Assembly: GCF_017916295.1 (NCBI RefSeq) | Contig: NZ_JAFMSS010000006.1 | Location: 124,001-188,000, forward strand | Length of the DNA: 64,000 nucleotides | Source: Rubellimicrobium arenae | GTDB lineage: Bacteria > Pseudomonadota > Alphaproteobacteria > Rhodobacterales > Rhodobacteraceae | Direction of reading: 5' to 3' | Shown here: in pieces, positions 1-8,852 of the stretch | Numbering within the stretch: position 1 is the first letter of the stretch | Layout: each line of letters opens with the position of its first letter | The notes under the pieces: model-generated | Databases searched by the model: none | The model's input: the letters and a program-made list of their open reading frames with translations, nothing else | Told to the model about the DNA's origin: nothing | Made by a program: the position numbers and the translations under genes

Positions 1-1
1 G

Positions 2-337
2 CGGCGAGGTCTCCACAGCAGCGAGATCGACGACGCCCTGCGGGCCGCCGGGCTTGAGCGGCGGGTCGTGACCATCGTAGGCGGCTTTGCCGCGGCGCTC
101 GCGCTGGCTCGGGACGCGCAGCTCGTGGCCACCGTGCCGGAGCGGCATACCAGGGGCCTGCGCAAGGGGATGGACAGCTTCCCTCTCCCGGTCCCGATCT
201 CCTCGTTCACCATCTCCATGCTGTGGCATCCACGCATGGATGGTGATCTCGCGCACCGCTGGTTGCGGGGCTGCGTGCGCTCGGCATGCGGCACCCGCCA
301 TGGTGAGATGCTGGACGGCCTGCCTGATCTGACGTAG
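2..337 (+). CDS. LysR-family transcriptional regulator, C-terminal part (cut by window edge)
   Basis: The reading frame is open from base 2 and encodes about 111 residues ending at a TAG. It matches the effector-binding C-terminus of LysR regulators: an 'SEIDDALRAAGLERRV' stretch, then 'GFAAALALA', 'LVATVPERHT' and 'SMLWHPRMDGDLAHRWLR', which is the usual closing block before the stop. The DNA-binding domain lies outside the window, so target and ligand are unknown. LysR genes often sit beside the genes they control, so the membrane-protein genes downstream are possible targets; that is inference. Confidence 0.8.
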   Translation, partial: RRGLHSSEIDDALRAAGLERRVVTIVGGFAAALALARDAQLVATVPERHTRGLRKGMDSFPLPVPISSFTISMLWHPRMDGDLAHRWLRGCVRSACGTRHGEMLDGLPDLT

Positions 338-438
338 CGTCAGGCGCACGGACAGAGTGCAAACGACGCGCGTTCCGCAACCGACGCCGAGTGCCTAGTG
401 CAGAGGGTGCTGCCCGCCACCCCAGCCAAGAGGCTCCT

Positions 439-1248
439 ATGGAAAGCATCACCACGCCCGCTTCCGCAGCAGACTTGATCGCTCAACCTGATGTCAGCCC
501 AAGTGCCTTAGGGCGGCTGGCGAGCCAAGCTGGGGTCCGTCAGGACCAACTCGCAGAGGACCAACGCTTGGCCCGCCTGACCGGCCTGCTGTTCCTTATC
601 ACCTATGCCACTTCGATCCCCGCCGCTCTCTCCCTCTACGTGCCGGCGCTCAGCGACCCCACCTTCATCCTCGGCGGCGGCTTCGATCGGGGCGTCTCCT
701 GGGGCGCGTTCCTCGAGCTTATCCTGATCATCGCCAACATCGGCTCGGCGCTTGCGCTCTATCCCGTGCTGCGGAGACGCTTCGAGGTCCTGTCGCTGGG
801 CTTCGTGGCCGCGCGCATCACCGAGAGCGTGTTCATCGCCGTCGGCATCATCACCATGCTGGCCCTGAACACGCTGCGGCTCGAGGCCGGAGATGCTGAC
901 GAGGCGTCGCTCCTCGTGGTCGGCCAGTCGCTGGTCGCGATCCACGACTGGACCTTTAACCTCGGGCCGGGCGTCGTCGTCGGCGTCGGCAACGGCCTGA
1001 TCCTCGGCTGGATGCTGTGGAGAACCCGGCTCGTCCCGCGCGCCATGTCGGTTCTGGGCCTGATCGGGGGTCCCGCGCTCCTCCTGGCCGGCATCTCCAT
1101 CGTGTTCGGGCTCATCGAGGCCGGCTCCACCGCGCAGATCATCGCCACCATCCCGGAGTTCTTCTGGGAGCTGTCGCTCGGCATCTGGCTGCTGGTGAAG
1201 GGCTTCAGTCCGACCGCCTTGGCCGCGCTGCACGAACCCCGCCCGTGA
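439..1248 (+). CDS. DUF4386-type integral membrane protein
   Basis: The 269-residue product has a hydrophilic N-terminus of about 50 residues and then roughly six hydrophobic segments. Motifs such as 'RLARLTGLLFLITYATSIPA' and 'SVFIAVGIITMLALN' are typical of the DUF4386 family of small bacterial membrane proteins, whose function is unknown. The ATG at 439 is preferred over the in-frame ATG at 391 because an AGAGG lies just upstream of it and the extra 16 residues look non-coding. It precedes a second membrane-protein gene at 1394 on the same strand. Confidence 0.75.
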   Translation: MESITTPASAADLIAQPDVSPSALGRLASQAGVRQDQLAEDQRLARLTGLLFLITYATSIPAALSLYVPALSDPTFILGGGFDRGVSWGAFLELILIIANIGSALALYPVLRRRFEVLSLGFVAARITESVFIAVGIITMLALNTLRLEAGDADEASLLVVGQSLVAIHDWTFNLGPGVVVGVGNGLILGWMLWRTRLVPRAMSVLGLIGGPALLLAGISIVFGLIEAGSTAQIIATIPEFFWELSLGIWLLVKGFSPTALAALHEPRP

Positions 1249-1393
1249 TGTCCGCCCACGCCGGACTAAGGATGGTGGGCGCTCCCGAGAGCCGAGGCGA
1301 CCACCAAGCTGGAACCGGGAGCCCCACCGCCTCCGCTCGGGCGCGCAGATCCCAAGCACTGCAAATGCAATCCCTCAGGCCCAGGAGAGTAAG

Positions 1394-2080
1394 ATGACGA
1401 TCACAGGAGCCAGCCTCATTCGCGCGACGGGTCTGGCCGCCATCATGGCCGGGATCATCTTCGCGGCCATCCAGCCAATCCACCCAGCCGACGTGCTGGC
1501 ATCGGTCACCTCGAGCTACTGGACGGTCATCATGGTCCTGAAGCTCGTCATGTGCTTCCTCTTCCTCTTTGCCATTGCAGGCCTCTACGCGAGGCAGCTT
1601 GAGGAGGCGGGATGGCTGGGGCTGGCCGGAGCCCTCCTGTTCAGCCTCTGCTGGATGCTCCAGATCGGTTATGTCTTTACCGAACTCTTCATCCTACCGG
1701 CGATGGCGACCGCGGCACCTTCGTTCGTCGACAGCTTCCTGGGCATCGTGAATGGGAGACCGGGCGAGATGGCCATCGGCGCTCTCGGACCGGTCTATGG
1801 AGTGCTCGGCATCCTTTATCTGCTCGGAGGCCTGTGCCTGGGCATTGCCACCTTCCGGGCTGGCGTCCTGCCGCGCTGGCCGGCAGGCCTTCTCGCCATC
1901 ACGGCCCTGCTGACGCCCCTGGCCGCTTTGCTGCCGCACGAGGTCCAGCGGCTTGCGGCCGTGCCGATGGGGCTTGCCTTTGCTTGGCTGGGCTATGCCC
2001 TCTGGTCGGAGCGCCGGGTGGACGCGTCCCGCGTGGCTCAAGCCGCCGGTCCATCACTCTCACAAACCGCCGCAGGGTAG
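1394..2080 (+). CDS. Hypothetical multi-pass membrane protein (DUF4386-like)
   Basis: The 228-residue product is almost entirely hydrophobic, with about six to seven predicted membrane helices starting at 'GLAAIMAGIIFAAIQPI'. Its layout resembles the DUF4386-type protein just upstream, but I do not recognise a catalytic motif. The ATG follows 'AGGAGAGTAAG', a good ribosome-binding site. It lies in a same-strand run with 439-1248 and the acetyltransferase gene at 2096. A permease-like or membrane-stress role is possible; the sequence does not decide. Confidence 0.65.
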   Translation: MTITGASLIRATGLAAIMAGIIFAAIQPIHPADVLASVTSSYWTVIMVLKLVMCFLFLFAIAGLYARQLEEAGWLGLAGALLFSLCWMLQIGYVFTELFILPAMATAAPSFVDSFLGIVNGRPGEMAIGALGPVYGVLGILYLLGGLCLGIATFRAGVLPRWPAGLLAITALLTPLAALLPHEVQRLAAVPMGLAFAWLGYALWSERRVDASRVAQAAGPSLSQTAAG

Positions 2081-2095
2081 GTCTGGGTCTGACAA

Positions 2096-2635
2096 GTGGA
2101 GCAAGAGGAGCGGCTTGTTATTTGCGACGGGACGGCGGGCACGGCGATCCAGACGGCCCGCCTCCTTCTGCGTCCAGCGCGGATGTCAGACCTCGATGAC
2201 CTTCATGCCATCATGTCGGACCCAGCCGTGATGCGCTTCTGGTCGACGGAAGCACACCGCGACCGGGCGGAGACCGAGCGCTACCTGGCGGCTATGGTCG
2301 GCGAGGCTCACCGCGGGCTCGACTTCATGCTGGAGGTGGATGGACGCATCATCGGCAAGGCCGGGGCCTGGAGCACACCTGAGATCGGTTTCCTGCTCAG
2401 TCGCGAACACTGGGGACGCGGTCTGATGGACGAGGCGCTCCGCGCTGTCATCACCCACCTGTTCGCGACGACGGACGTGCCGGAACTCACAGCTGATGTT
2501 GACCCGCGCAACGAGGCCTCGCTTCAGCTGCTGACAAAGCTTGGCTTTCAGGTAACAAGACGCGCCGCGCGGACCTTCTTCGTCTACGGGGAGTGGGCAG
2601 ACTCGATCTACCTTGCTCTGCTCCGACCGACCTGA
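2096..2635 (+). CDS. GNAT-family N-acetyltransferase (RimJ/RimL-like)
   Basis: The 179-residue product has the GNAT layout: 'TARLLLRPARMSDLDDLHAI' near residue 20, the 'EIGFLLSREHWGRGLMDEAL' segment that contains the acetyl-CoA binding turn (about residues 98-117), and 'DPRNEASLQLLTKLGF' at about 139-154, which is diagnostic of the RimJ/RimL subgroup. It should transfer an acetyl group from acetyl-CoA to an amine, either a protein N-terminus or a small molecule. The start is a GTG; an internal ATG at 2183 would remove the first beta strand, so the longer form is preferred. Confidence 0.85.
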   Translation: MEQEERLVICDGTAGTAIQTARLLLRPARMSDLDDLHAIMSDPAVMRFWSTEAHRDRAETERYLAAMVGEAHRGLDFMLEVDGRIIGKAGAWSTPEIGFLLSREHWGRGLMDEALRAVITHLFATTDVPELTADVDPRNEASLQLLTKLGFQVTRRAARTFFVYGEWADSIYLALLRPT

Positions 2636-2672
2636 CGGTCTAAAGCGCACAGGCGGAAGGCCTAGCCTTACA

Positions 2673-3035
2673 TTACGCCCTGCGTAGCAGTACGGCCACT
2701 CGCTGATAGTCAATCCCGTAGTGCAGGAGCAGGACCAACGTGAAGGCTCCAGCGAGTCGAGGGGCGCCGGCCGCGAGCAGAAGCGCAATGGCGATGCTGA
2801 AGACGGCAGCTTCGAGCAGGAGCCTCGCCGCCCCGCTGACCACCACGATTGGCTCGCCTCCGTCACCCGGCACGCGGAACACGGCCCAGGCTGTGGCGAG
2901 CAGGAGCGGCAGCCCGAGCCCTCCGAGTAACCTCACACCGAGCGGGGCAGAGAGAGTGAAGCCCCAATAACCTACGGCCACCAGGGCCAAGAGTTCGAGC
3001 ACGAAGCGCAGGGCAAGGTTAAAGGCCTGGAGCAT
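2673..3035 (-). CDS. YrdB family (DUF2568) small membrane protein
   Basis: The 120-residue product has four hydrophobic segments. It carries the family pattern 'LALRFVLELLALVAVGYWGF' at the N-terminus and 'FRVPGDGG' in the middle loop, as in YrdB/DUF2568 proteins. The biological role of that family is not established. It is convergent with the upstream acetyltransferase gene and appears monocistronic. The 300 bases to its right (3036-3336) contain no convincing gene. Confidence 0.75.
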   Translation of the reverse strand: MLQAFNLALRFVLELLALVAVGYWGFTLSAPLGVRLLGGLGLPLLLATAWAVFRVPGDGGEPIVVVSGAARLLLEAAVFSIAIALLLAAGAPRLAGAFTLVLLLHYGIDYQRVAVLLRRA

Positions 3036-3336
3036 GGACGGGCAGCCGGATCATTAGAAACGTATTATCCGATCATGGCATGATACCGGCTATGGCCGCC
3101 ACTCCCGGTTCCTGAACTCGTAGGGTGAGATCTACCCGCCAGTGCGTCATTCGGGAGATACACTCAGTGAGCCTTGCTTGAAAAACGTTGCAGTCTGAAA
3201 ATGCTGAGGAGCTTCCTGCCGCCTTGGCTCTGCCGTCCTCGGTTCTCGCAAGAGCTTCGTCCAGAATGGCGTCGATAATCCCAGCAGAGATCCGGCTCCA
3301 GCGAGCCTGCCGCCATGAGGAGCGCAGCCATCTAGC

Positions 3337-4209
3337 TCAGTGAGCCGGCATCCTTAATCGAGGCTGGGTTGCAGCGTGTTGTCCAGCCCAGATCGAGCTC
3401 AAGACGATGACGGCACCGATCATTTGCACCGGGCTCAGCTCCTGTCCGAGTAGGACCCAGCCCAGAAGGACGGCCGTGACCGGGCTCATCATCCCCAGCA
3501 TCGAGAGAGGTGCGGGCCCGAGCCGGGCGAGGCCACGGAACCAGAGGACGTAAGACACTGCCGCGCCGATCAGGCTAAGGTAGGCCACAGCACCCAGATG
3601 CCGCACCTCGATCGGGGGAAGTGGTGGCTCGACCACAAGCGCGAAGGGAACCAGGATTAGTCCGCCTGCTGTCAGCTGCCATGCGGTCACGGTGAGCGCG
3701 GATACGGGCAGCTGCCATTTGCGGCTCAGGACCGTGCCGGCGGCCATCGAGGCGGACCCGCCAAGGCCTGCAGCGATCCCCACGGGGTCGAGCGCTGCCT
3801 CAGGGCCAAGCACCAGAAGTGCCACGCCGCCCACACCAGTGGCAGCTGCCGCCACGGCGGGCAGGTTGATGGCCATGCCCAAAAGGCCGCGCGCCAGCAC
3901 GATCACTAGGAGCGCCTGGGTCGCTCCGAGGGTGGCGGCAACGCCCCCTGGCAGACGATAGGCTGCGACGAACAAGCAAATCCAGAAAACGGCAAAGTTG
4001 AGCGCGCCTAAGATGAAGATCCGGCCGAGCCATTCTCGCTCCGGTAGGCGGCGCGTGACGGCAAGAAGCAGGAGTCCCGCAGGCAGCGCACGGAGCGCTG
4101 CGATAGTTACAGGATAGCCGTGGGGCAGGAACTCGGTGGTGACGTAGTAGGTGCTGCCCCAGACGACAGGCGCCAAGACGGTCAGAACAAGGTCGGTCGA
4201 GCGGGTCAT
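3337..4209 (-). CDS. EamA/DMT-family transporter (drug/metabolite exporter)
   Basis: The product, counted from the ATG at 4209, is about 290 residues with ten hydrophobic segments in two EamA repeats: 'VLAPVVWGSTYYVTTEFLP' opens the first and 'SMMAGTV'-like helices open the second. 'SPVTAVLLGWVLLGQELS' near the C-terminus is the usual last-repeat signature. These inner-membrane carriers export amino acids or small metabolites. The open frame runs upstream to 4419, but that extension is basic, non-hydrophobic and overlaps the DUF1127 gene, so it is rejected. It is the last gene of a run starting at wrbA. Confidence 0.8.
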   Translation of the reverse strand: MTRSTDLVLTVLAPVVWGSTYYVTTEFLPHGYPVTIAALRALPAGLLLLAVTRRLPEREWLGRIFILGALNFAVFWICLFVAAYRLPGGVAATLGATQALLVIVLARGLLGMAINLPAVAAAATGVGGVALLVLGPEAALDPVGIAAGLGGSASMAAGTVLSRKWQLPVSALTVTAWQLTAGGLILVPFALVVEPPLPPIEVRHLGAVAYLSLIGAAVSYVLWFRGLARLGPAPLSMLGMMSPVTAVLLGWVLLGQELSPVQMIGAVIVLSSIWAGQHAATQPRLRMPAH

Positions 4210-4258
4210 GCGAAGCACCGAAGCACGGGGCGGGTCGGTCGAGCGTCCGACCGCGAGG

Positions 4259-4465
4259 TTACAGGTAGCGGCGGAGACGGGCACCGAAGTCGTCCGGGTG
4301 GGGTTCAAGGCCGATGTCGCGCAAGAGCCTGTGCGGCAGGTGCCGGGTCGCAGCGTCGAGCCGCTCTTCCTCGCGACGGCGATGGTGGCGGACCAACCAG
4401 CTCCGCAGGGTTCGGGCAATCAGCGTGGAAGGAGTTGACGCAAGTCGGGCAAGGGTCGGGGCCAT
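4259..4465 (-). CDS. DUF1127 small basic protein
   Basis: This short Arg-rich protein (about 68 residues from the ATG at 4465, 72 from 4477) contains 'LLRDIGLEPH', the core of DUF1127 proteins (the YjiS-like family, common in alphaproteobacteria). Some members act in phosphate or RNA-turnover regulation; nothing here narrows that down. It begins 11 bases after the DsbA-like stop and precedes the EamA gene, which suggests a shared transcript. Confidence 0.7.
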   Translation of the reverse strand: MAPTLARLASTPSTLIARTLRSWLVRHHRRREEERLDAATRHLPHRLLRDIGLEPHPDDFGARLRRYL

Positions 4466-4476
4466 GACGCTCTCCA

Positions 4477-5115
4477 TCAGGCCACGAGCTTCAGGGCCAC
4501 GCGCAACTGAGCGCGCAGATCTTCGACCGGTCCGTTGATCAGGCGGGCGCCCGTCTCGCGCACGACCAGCGTCGGGACCGAGCGCACCTGGAGCCGGTGC
4601 GCGTACTGACGGTCCCTTTCCACAGCGCGACGGGTGCCAAACTCGGCCATCACCTCAGAAAAGTGAGCCGGGTCGTACCACGCCTCTTTCGCAATCGAGA
4701 TCAGCACCTCGGGGTCGGCAACGTTGCGGGCTTCGGTGATGTGCGCCTTCTGAAGCCGGTCGAACATGTCCCAGTGCGCAGCAGGGCCGCCGATCCGTTC
4801 TGCAGCCTTGCAGGCGAGTGCCGCGGGCAGGCCGAAGGGATACTCGAACGGGGCAGCCCTCATACCGTCGAGGTTGAACAGTTCCGGGGTGTCGCTGGCC
4901 CGGCGGCAGGCCTCCCAATGGCCGAGGATGGTCTCCTTCGCTGCGGCAATGGAGCCCCAGACCTCAATCATCCGCTCGCGGCTGTCCTGGAGAACGAAGG
5001 TCCGGTGATGGACCGCGAGGTCGAACTCGTCGGCCAAGGCGCGCAGACGTGGCGAGATGTTGAAGCACCAGCCGCAGACGACGTCATGGAAGAAGTCGAT
5101 GGTCAGGCGAGGCAT
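4477..5115 (-). CDS. DsbA/FrnE-like thioredoxin-fold oxidoreductase
   Basis: The 212-residue product begins with a beta strand and an active-site CGWC ('FFHDVVCGWCFNISPRL', about residues 8-24). An all-alpha insertion follows, then 'QVRSVPTLVV' near residue 180, where SVP is the cis-Pro loop of thioredoxin-fold enzymes. It lacks a signal peptide, so it is probably a cytosolic FrnE-type dithiol oxidoreductase or isomerase, not a periplasmic DsbA. Its start codon overlaps the stop of wrbA (GTGATG), which implies translational coupling between two redox enzymes. Confidence 0.85.
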   Translation of the reverse strand: MPRLTIDFFHDVVCGWCFNISPRLRALADEFDLAVHHRTFVLQDSRERMIEVWGSIAAAKETILGHWEACRRASDTPELFNLDGMRAAPFEYPFGLPAALACKAAERIGGPAAHWDMFDRLQKAHITEARNVADPEVLISIAKEAWYDPAHFSEVMAEFGTRRAVERDRQYAHRLQVRSVPTLVVRETGARLINGPVEDLRAQLRVALKLVA

Positions 5116-5738
5116 CACGCAGCCTCCCTCTGGACGGCGCCGGAGGCGAGCCGCGCGGCAATCCGAGCGACATGGCGGCCCTGGTACCAGGCGCCGGCCA
5201 GTTCGATCTCTGAGGGTAGCCGTGAGTTGTCTACCCCAGCGATCGTGCCAGCGCCGTAGGGCGATCCGCCCACCATCTCATCGGTCCGATGCAGGCCTTC
5301 GAAGCTGTAGGGGAGCCCCGCAATGAGCATCCCGAAGTGCAGCATCGGCACATGCGCCGACAGCACCGTCGCCTCCTGTCCGCCATGCTGGGTGCTGGAC
5401 GAGGTGAAGACCGCCCCGACCTTGGCCACGAGCGCATTGCGGGCCCAAAGCCCGCCGGCTTGGTCAAGGAACTGCTTCATCTGTCCGGCCATGTTGCCGA
5501 AGCGCGAGGGCGTGCCCAGGATGATGGCGTCGTAGTCCGGCAGGTCGGCGACCCGAGCTTCCGGCGTGTCGTCAAGCATGTAGCCCGCGCTGTCCCGCAC
5601 CACCTGCGGCACGGTCTCCGGCACGCGCCGGAGGTCGACCTGGACGCCAGGCACGGAGCCGGCACCTCCGGCTTCGGCTTGCGCCAAGGCGCGGATGTGG
5701 CCGTAGCTAGAGTAGTAGAGAACGAGAACCTTTGTCAT
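5115..5738 (-). CDS. wrbA: NAD(P)H:quinone oxidoreductase, WrbA type
   Basis: The 207-residue flavodoxin-fold protein starts 'MTKVLVLYYSSYGHI' (FMN phosphate loop) and contains 'GTPSRFGNMAGQMKQFLDQ' around residue 75 and 'SSTQHGGQE' around 113, all classic WrbA motifs. WrbA enzymes reduce quinones with two electrons using FMN and so limit redox cycling. The ATG at 5738 gives the canonical N-terminus; the upstream in-frame ATG at 5747 adds three residues. The downstream DsbA-like gene overlaps it, so quinone and thiol stress are probably handled together. The LysR gene 97 bases upstream is a candidate regulator. Confidence 0.9.
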   Translation of the reverse strand: MTKVLVLYYSSYGHIRALAQAEAGGAGSVPGVQVDLRRVPETVPQVVRDSAGYMLDDTPEARVADLPDYDAIILGTPSRFGNMAGQMKQFLDQAGGLWARNALVAKVGAVFTSSSTQHGGQEATVLSAHVPMLHFGMLIAGLPYSFEGLHRTDEMVGGSPYGAGTIAGVDNSRLPSEIELAGAWYQGRHVARIAARLASGAVQREAA

Positions 5739-5834
5739 GGGATCCACCGGTTGTCTGGATGCGATGACCCGGAGGATGGCGCGATGGACGGCCCGGATTA
5801 ACCCGGCTGCGCGAACGTCATTCGTGAGCTGGCG

Positions 5835-6710
5835 TCACGAGTGGGGACTCACAACGCATCGGAGGAAATCAATGAAAGCGAGTGTCTTCGCGTCGGCCCC
5901 CAGCCGAGAGGCGGTCACCGCGTAGATCGTGCGTTCCGGCATCTCCCAGCCCGGCAGAACCCGCATAAGCCGTCCGGCCTCGACCGCCGGGGTCGAGAGG
6001 AAATCCGGCAATGCCCCAATGCCCTGTCCTGCGACGAGCATGTCCCGGAGCACGACGCTGCTGCCCAGCCGGAGCCTGGGGCTGATCTCGACGGCCTCGG
6101 TCCGCTCGGCGCCTCTCAGCATCCAGCTTCCTGGGGTGTCCGAGAGAGCGTAGGCGACAAGGTCGTGCGCGTGCAGCTCCTCCGGAGAGGTGGGACTGCC
6201 ACGGGTCTCGAGATAGGCAGGAGCCGCGAACAGCCCCTGCCGGACGCCGCCGATCCTTCGCGCCACGATCCCGGAGTCGGGAAGCTCTGCGCGGATGCGG
6301 ATCGAGAGGTCAAAGCCACCTTCGATCATGTCGATCACATGGTCGTCGAAGGACAGCGAGAGCTGCACCTCCGGGTAGCGCGCGAGGAACTGTGGAAGGG
6401 TCGCCGAGAGCACTGTTGTGCCAAAGGAGTGCGGGGCATTCACCCGCAGCAGCCCGCCAATCACTCCGGCGCCGGCCCGCACCCGCTCTTCAGCCCGGGC
6501 AAGATCGTCAATGATCTGACGTGCGTCCTCGTAGTAGATCTGACCATGCCCGGTCAGGGACATCCGCCGCGTCGTGCGGCTGAGAAGCGAGCAGCCCAGG
6601 CTTGTCTCAAGGAGCTTGAGCTCGCGGCTGAGCAGCCCTGGGGAGACGGCGAGGTCCTCGGCGGCTCGTGCGATGCTGCCGCGCTCCACGATCCGGCAAA
6701 AGGCCCTCAT
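5835..6710 (-). CDS. LysR-family transcriptional regulator
   Basis: The 291-residue protein has an N-terminal winged helix ('GSIARAAEDLAVSPGLLSREL', about residues 11-31, then 'RTTRRMSLTGHG') and the LysR substrate domain ending near residue 285. It is probably the regulator of wrbA and its downstream genes, which lie on the same strand. Start choice is open: the ATG at 6710 is the first standard codon, but the family-typical 'DRLSV' lies directly upstream. A CTG at 6728 preceded by GGAGGAAG would give the usual length, so a CTG start is plausible. Confidence 0.85.
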   Translation of the reverse strand: MRAFCRIVERGSIARAAEDLAVSPGLLSRELKLLETSLGCSLLSRTTRRMSLTGHGQIYYEDARQIIDDLARAEERVRAGAGVIGGLLRVNAPHSFGTTVLSATLPQFLARYPEVQLSLSFDDHVIDMIEGGFDLSIRIRAELPDSGIVARRIGGVRQGLFAAPAYLETRGSPTSPEELHAHDLVAYALSDTPGSWMLRGAERTEAVEISPRLRLGSSVVLRDMLVAGQGIGALPDFLSTPAVEAGRLMRVLPGWEMPERTIYAVTASRLGADAKTLAFIDFLRCVVSPHS

Positions 6711-6919
6711 GACAGACAGACGGTCCAGCGCTTCCTCCGAAAACTTCAGCAGGAACGATGCTCTCCCACGGTCACAGGGTATCTGCAGGTGCCGATCAGC
6801 CCAAGGGGTAGGGTCGCGACGCTATAGCATTGGCGAGGCAAGTGGCTCCAATCTAGCCCCGCCTGTTCTTCTTCGTCCGGACTGGGACCAGGACCATCCT
6901 GCTTCCCTCTAACACCGGC

Positions 6920-7150
6920 TCAGCAGGACCGGCACTCCTCGAGTTCGACCGGCGCGGTTGTTTTCCGTTGCAACGACCACCTGGTGATCCACTCACGCAG
7001 CCGTAGCCTTCGGGCCGACCAGCGAGCCCGTCTCTCCTGGCGCAGCATACGGACCAGCTCGCGCCGGTGCATGGCCGCCGGATCATGGGCCTCGAAGCGT
7101 TCAAATCGGCCGGCCAACCGCAAGTAGTGATGATCGATGCTCTGTAACAT
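6920..7150 (-). CDS. Hypothetical small Arg-rich protein
   Basis: From the ATG at 7150 the product is about 76 residues, rich in Arg and aromatic residues ('HHYLRLAGRFERFEAHDPAA', then 'RLRLREWITRW') with a Cys pair near the C-terminus. I do not recognise a family. The frame can be extended to 7258, but that would run into the divergent LysR gene at 7249, so the internal start is preferred. The divergent arrangement suggests that LysR protein may control it. Confidence 0.45.
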   Translation of the reverse strand: MLQSIDHHYLRLAGRFERFEAHDPAAMHRRELVRMLRQERRARWSARRLRLREWITRWSLQRKTTAPVELEECRSC

Positions 7151-7248
7151 GGCTTGGCTTCCTCGAAGGCAGGTATGGAGCCAAGCTAGCTTGCAGGCCT
7201 GATGTGAGCTAATCAGCAATTCTTCAGATCTGAAACCTGGGGTTTCAC

Positions 7249-8133
7249 ATGTCGGCACCCGACTGGCGGCATCTTCCTTCCCTTTCAGCGCTGCGAGCCT
7301 TTGAGGTCGCGGCCCGCCACCGCAACTTCAGCGAGGCCGCACGCGTGCTCAACGTTACGCATGCGGCCATCGGGCAGGCGGTCCGCGGCCTTGAGGCTGA
7401 ACTCGGTACAACGCTGTTGCGGCGCTACGGACGGGACCTGACTCTTACCGAGGACGGCGAGCGCCTCGCCCGCGCGCTCCATGACGGCTTCGGCACCATC
7501 GCCGCCGGGGTCGAGGCGCTGCGACGGGTGGAGAAGCGTCGAGGCCTTCGCGTGACCACCACACCCAACTTCGCCCAGTCCGTTCTTCTGCCCCGCTTAG
7601 GGGAGTTCTGGCGCCGCCACCCCGACGTGGCTGTCTCGATCACACCGGATTATGCAGTGTCCGACCTGACCCGGGATGGCTACGACGTGGCCATCCGGAC
7701 CGGCCAAGGGTCGTGGCCCAGAACGGTGGCCGAGCCTTTGGTGAGGACACGCTACATCCTGGTGGGAACGCCTGAGCTTCTCGCTCGCGACAGCGACATC
7801 ACGCGCCTGCCGTGGCTTCTGGCACCAGATGATCCGCAAGAGGCCCTGTGGTTTCAAGGCGCCGGGATCGATCCGGCGACGCTGACGGTGAACGGCATCG
7901 ACAACCCGACCCTGGCCGTCTCGGCTGCACTGGCCGGCTATGGTCTTCTGTTCTCGGCCGATGCTGTGGTGGCCTCCGACTTGGCCGCCGGACGGCTCGT
8001 CGAGGTGCCCTTTCCGGGCCTGCCCGAGCTCACCTACTGGGTCGTGACCTTGCCTGGCCCGCGCCGGCCGGCCGTGGACGCCTTTGTGAGTTGGTTGCGG
8101 GCAAAGCCGGGAGAGAGCGAGAAGGGCGGTTGA
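7249..8133 (+). CDS. LysR-family transcriptional regulator (GcvA-like)
   Basis: The 294-residue protein starts 'LPSLSALRAFEVAARHRNFS', followed by 'AARVLNVTHAAIGQAVRGLE', the GcvA/AmpR-type LysR winged helix (residues 10-60). The effector domain spans about 90-285. GcvA-like regulators control amino-acid metabolism or beta-lactamase genes; the ligand cannot be read here. It is transcribed divergently from the small gene at 6920-7150, the usual arrangement for a LysR regulator and a target. Confidence 0.9.
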   Translation: MSAPDWRHLPSLSALRAFEVAARHRNFSEAARVLNVTHAAIGQAVRGLEAELGTTLLRRYGRDLTLTEDGERLARALHDGFGTIAAGVEALRRVEKRRGLRVTTTPNFAQSVLLPRLGEFWRRHPDVAVSITPDYAVSDLTRDGYDVAIRTGQGSWPRTVAEPLVRTRYILVGTPELLARDSDITRLPWLLAPDDPQEALWFQGAGIDPATLTVNGIDNPTLAVSAALAGYGLLFSADAVVASDLAAGRLVEVPFPGLPELTYWVVTLPGPRRPAVDAFVSWLRAKPGESEKGG

Positions 8134-8366
8134 GCTGGGCCAGGAACAGGTCGTGCCACTGCCTGGCATGACAGATGGCAACACCCGTAGCGCAGGAGCA
8201 CTGCCAAATTTGCGCTTGGTCTGGCATCCGCAGTGCTTAAGCTCGCCGAAACATCCTGGCTGATCTGTGTCGATCTGAGCCGCCGCAGGTGCAGGCGAGA
8301 AACTCCTTGACCTTCCCATGATGGGAAGGGCCAGCTTGCATGGCAGTTCACCTCCGGAGAGCTGCC

Positions 8367-8852
8367 ATGACTCACATCAGCCACCACGACCACCACGCTG
8401 CACCCGGCGCCACGCTCAATCGATTGGCCTTCAGCGCGACCGTCCACTGCCTCAGCGGCTGTGCCATCGGCGAGGTGCTGGGCCTTGTGATCGGTACCGC
8501 GCTAGGCTGGAGCAATGGTGCCACCATCGCTCTCGCCGTCATCCTGGCCTTTCTCTTCGGGTATGGTCTAACGATGCTGCCGCTCCTGCGCGCAGGCCTC
8601 ACCCTTGGGGCGGCCGTCCGGCTTGCGCTCGCGGCGGACACCATCTCCATCACTCTGATGGAGGTCGTGGACAACGGCATCATGCTCCTCATCCCCGGGG
8701 CGATGCACGCTGGGGTCGGCTCTGGCCTTTTCTGGGGCAGCTTGGCCATGGCGCTGCTGATCGCCGGAGCGGCGGCCTTTCCGGTCAACCGGTGGCTCAT
8801 TGCCCGAGGCCGGGGACATGCTGCCGTCCACCAGCATCATACTGGACACTGA
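8367..8852 (+). CDS. DUF4396-family membrane protein
   Basis: The 161-residue product begins with a His-rich cytoplasmic stretch ('MTHISHHDHHAA') and then has four hydrophobic segments, with 'FSATVHCLSGCAIGEVLGL' and 'MEVVDNGIMLLIPGAM', both typical of DUF4396. The His-rich ends and conserved Cys and Glu in the membrane suggest metal binding, but the family role is unknown. The ATG at 8367 follows GGAGAG; the in-frame ATG at 8340 lacks such a site. It stands alone, with about 380 bases of no evident gene on its right (8853-9234). Confidence 0.75.
   Translation: MTHISHHDHHAAPGATLNRLAFSATVHCLSGCAIGEVLGLVIGTALGWSNGATIALAVILAFLFGYGLTMLPLLRAGLTLGAAVRLALAADTISITLMEVVDNGIMLLIPGAMHAGVGSGLFWGSLAMALLIAGAAAFPVNRWLIARGRGHAAVHQHHTGH

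Noticed and set aside
508..1359. Long minus-strand frame opposite the DUF4386 gene
   Set aside because: Low-complexity Arg/Glu/Gly-rich product with no domain; it mirrors the codon bias of the real plus-strand gene.
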